A DNA stretch of 64,000 nt from Cloacibacillus porcorum (lineage in GTDB: Bacteria; Synergistota; Synergistia; Synergistales; Synergistaceae), in NCBI RefSeq assembly GCF_001701045.1, contig NZ_CP016757.1, positions 1 to 64,000 of the forward strand. The letters run 5' to 3'. The translations under genes were made by a program, and so were the position numbers. This document shows, one piece after another, positions 63,507 to 64,000 of this stretch (positions are counted from its first letter, which is position 1; every line of letters begins with the position of its first letter). The notes beneath the pieces are model-generated. The model was not told where the DNA came from. It was given only the letters and a program-made list of their open reading frames with translations, and did no database searches.

Positions 63507-63887
63507 ATGGCAATCAAGAGTCTTGAAGATCTTCGTAAGATAAAGGCTGAATCCAAAAAACAGACTGAAACTAGAAAGCTCAACGACAGACAGATCATCA
63601 TCGGCATGGGCACCTGCGGCATCGCCGCCGGCGCGCGCGCGGTAATGACGGCGGTCCTCGAGGAGCTTGCCAAGCGCAACATACACGACGTGGCGGTTCT
63701 CCAGACCGGATGCATCGGTATGTGCCAGAAAGAACCCCTTCTCGACATAGTGCGCCCCGGCGAAGACAGAGTCACCTACGGCCCTGTCAGCCCGACGGAT
63801 GTCCCGCGCATCATCGCGGATCATCTCATCAACGGCGTCGTCGTCGAGGATCTTGTGGTAGCCAAGATCCCCAACAAAGAAGCATAG
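63507..63887 (+). CDS. hndB: 2Fe-2S ferredoxin-like subunit (HndB-like)
   Basis: This is a 126-aa thioredoxin-like 2Fe-2S protein. It contains IIIGMGTCGIAAGARAV and LQTGCIGMCQKEPLLD (Cys pattern C..C, C...C). It matches the small second subunit found between NuoE and NuoF in Hnd-type complexes. It follows hndA by 20 bases with AGGGAGGA upstream. Confidence 0.88.
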   Translation: MAIKSLEDLRKIKAESKKQTETRKLNDRQIIIGMGTCGIAAGARAVMTAVLEELAKRNIHDVAVLQTGCIGMCQKEPLLDIVRPGEDRVTYGPVSPTDVPRIIADHLINGVVVEDLVVAKIPNKEA

Positions 63888-63907
63888 GTCGAAGGGAGGA
63901 ATTTTAA

Positions 63908-64000
63908 ATGGCTCTCGTAAGAGCTCACGTACTGGTCTGCACCGGAACGGGCTGCGTCTCCTCCGGTTCAAAAAAGGTAATCGCAAAGCTTGAAGAGGAA
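63908..64000 (+). CDS. hndC: NuoF/HndC-like flavoprotein (5' end only)
   Basis: The first 31 codons are present (MALVRAHVLVCTGTGCVSSG and on); the gene runs beyond the window. The start of the thioredoxin-like 2Fe-2S domain of NuoF-type NADH-binding subunits is recognisable. AGGGAGGA lies 9 bases before the ATG. The window thus ends inside an Hnd/Nuo-type operon that may extend to a hydrogenase subunit. Confidence 0.75.
   Translation, partial: MALVRAHVLVCTGTGCVSSGSKKVIAKLEEE

Noticed and set aside
1-64000. CRISPR arrays, tRNA/rRNA genes, insertion sequences and prophage
   Set aside because: No regularly spaced repeats, tRNA-like cloverleafs, transposase genes or integrase genes were recognised in the window.

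Overview
The window looks like the dnaA-proximal part of a chromosome from an anaerobic, amino-acid-fermenting bacterium of the Synergistetes (Cloacibacillus/Synergistes-like). The evidence is a GC-rich genome with dnaA-dnaN-recF-mnmG order, a superoxide reductase, a selenocysteine-containing glycine/sarcosine/betaine-type reductase component B, a selenocysteine formate dehydrogenase, an Hnd-type NADH/ferredoxin module, many amino-acid/peptide transporters and amidohydrolases, and a surface protein whose C-terminus resembles the Synerg-CTERM sorting signal. The phylum assignment is inference from gene content. The gene calls rest on motifs read by eye.

Layout. 1-6541: replication block (dnaA, a DnaA-box-rich origin candidate, dnaN, recF, mnmG and a DciA-like helicase-loader candidate). 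6692-8197: superoxide reductase and a cupin. 8601-21358: a catabolic island with a YfcC/DcuC-type carrier, a sodium:solute symporter, an acyl-D-amino-acid-deacylase-like enzyme, an M20 amidohydrolase, four related metal-dependent amidohydrolases, a DUF362 ferredoxin-type protein and a GntR regulator. 21441-29869: MntP-like and AI-2E-like membrane proteins, FtsZ, a metallopeptidase-fold protein that seems to have lost zinc ligands, two small secreted low-complexity proteins, YigZ, a HIT protein and two SYLF proteins. 29986-34214: pstSCAB (no phoU) and mscL. 34479-40901: a reductase component B pair (grdE/grdB, with an in-frame UGA) with an AraC regulator, a symporter, a cupin and a Cys-rich protein. 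41013-46553: acetyltransferases, a SUI1 protein, an XRE regulator, a decayed acetyltransferase, and a symporter preceded by a Tyr-codon-rich leader peptide and a terminator hairpin. 46675-48615: a surface protein with a C9 tract and an in-frame stop. 48738-58394: an acetyltransferase, a DMT exporter, two TetR regulators and a complete RND efflux operon. 58466-64000: a NeuD-like acetyltransferase, mobA, selenoprotein formate dehydrogenase and, divergently, the start of an Hnd-type operon that runs off the window.

How the genes fit together. Peptide and amino-acid derivatives would be imported by the symporters and hydrolysed by the amidohydrolases. Reductive deamination (component B), formate oxidation and the NAD-linked Hnd module would handle reducing equivalents. 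MobA would supply the guanylylated molybdenum/tungsten cofactor for formate dehydrogenase.

The most notable observation is at 45759-46181 on the minus strand: a consensus promoter with an overlapping inverted repeat, a 33-codon ORF with a ribosome-binding site and a run of tyrosine codons, an RNA segment complementary to those codons, an intrinsic terminator, a 33-residue membrane protein and then the symporter. This is the layout of a ribosome-mediated transcription attenuator and predicts a tyrosine-responsive transporter.
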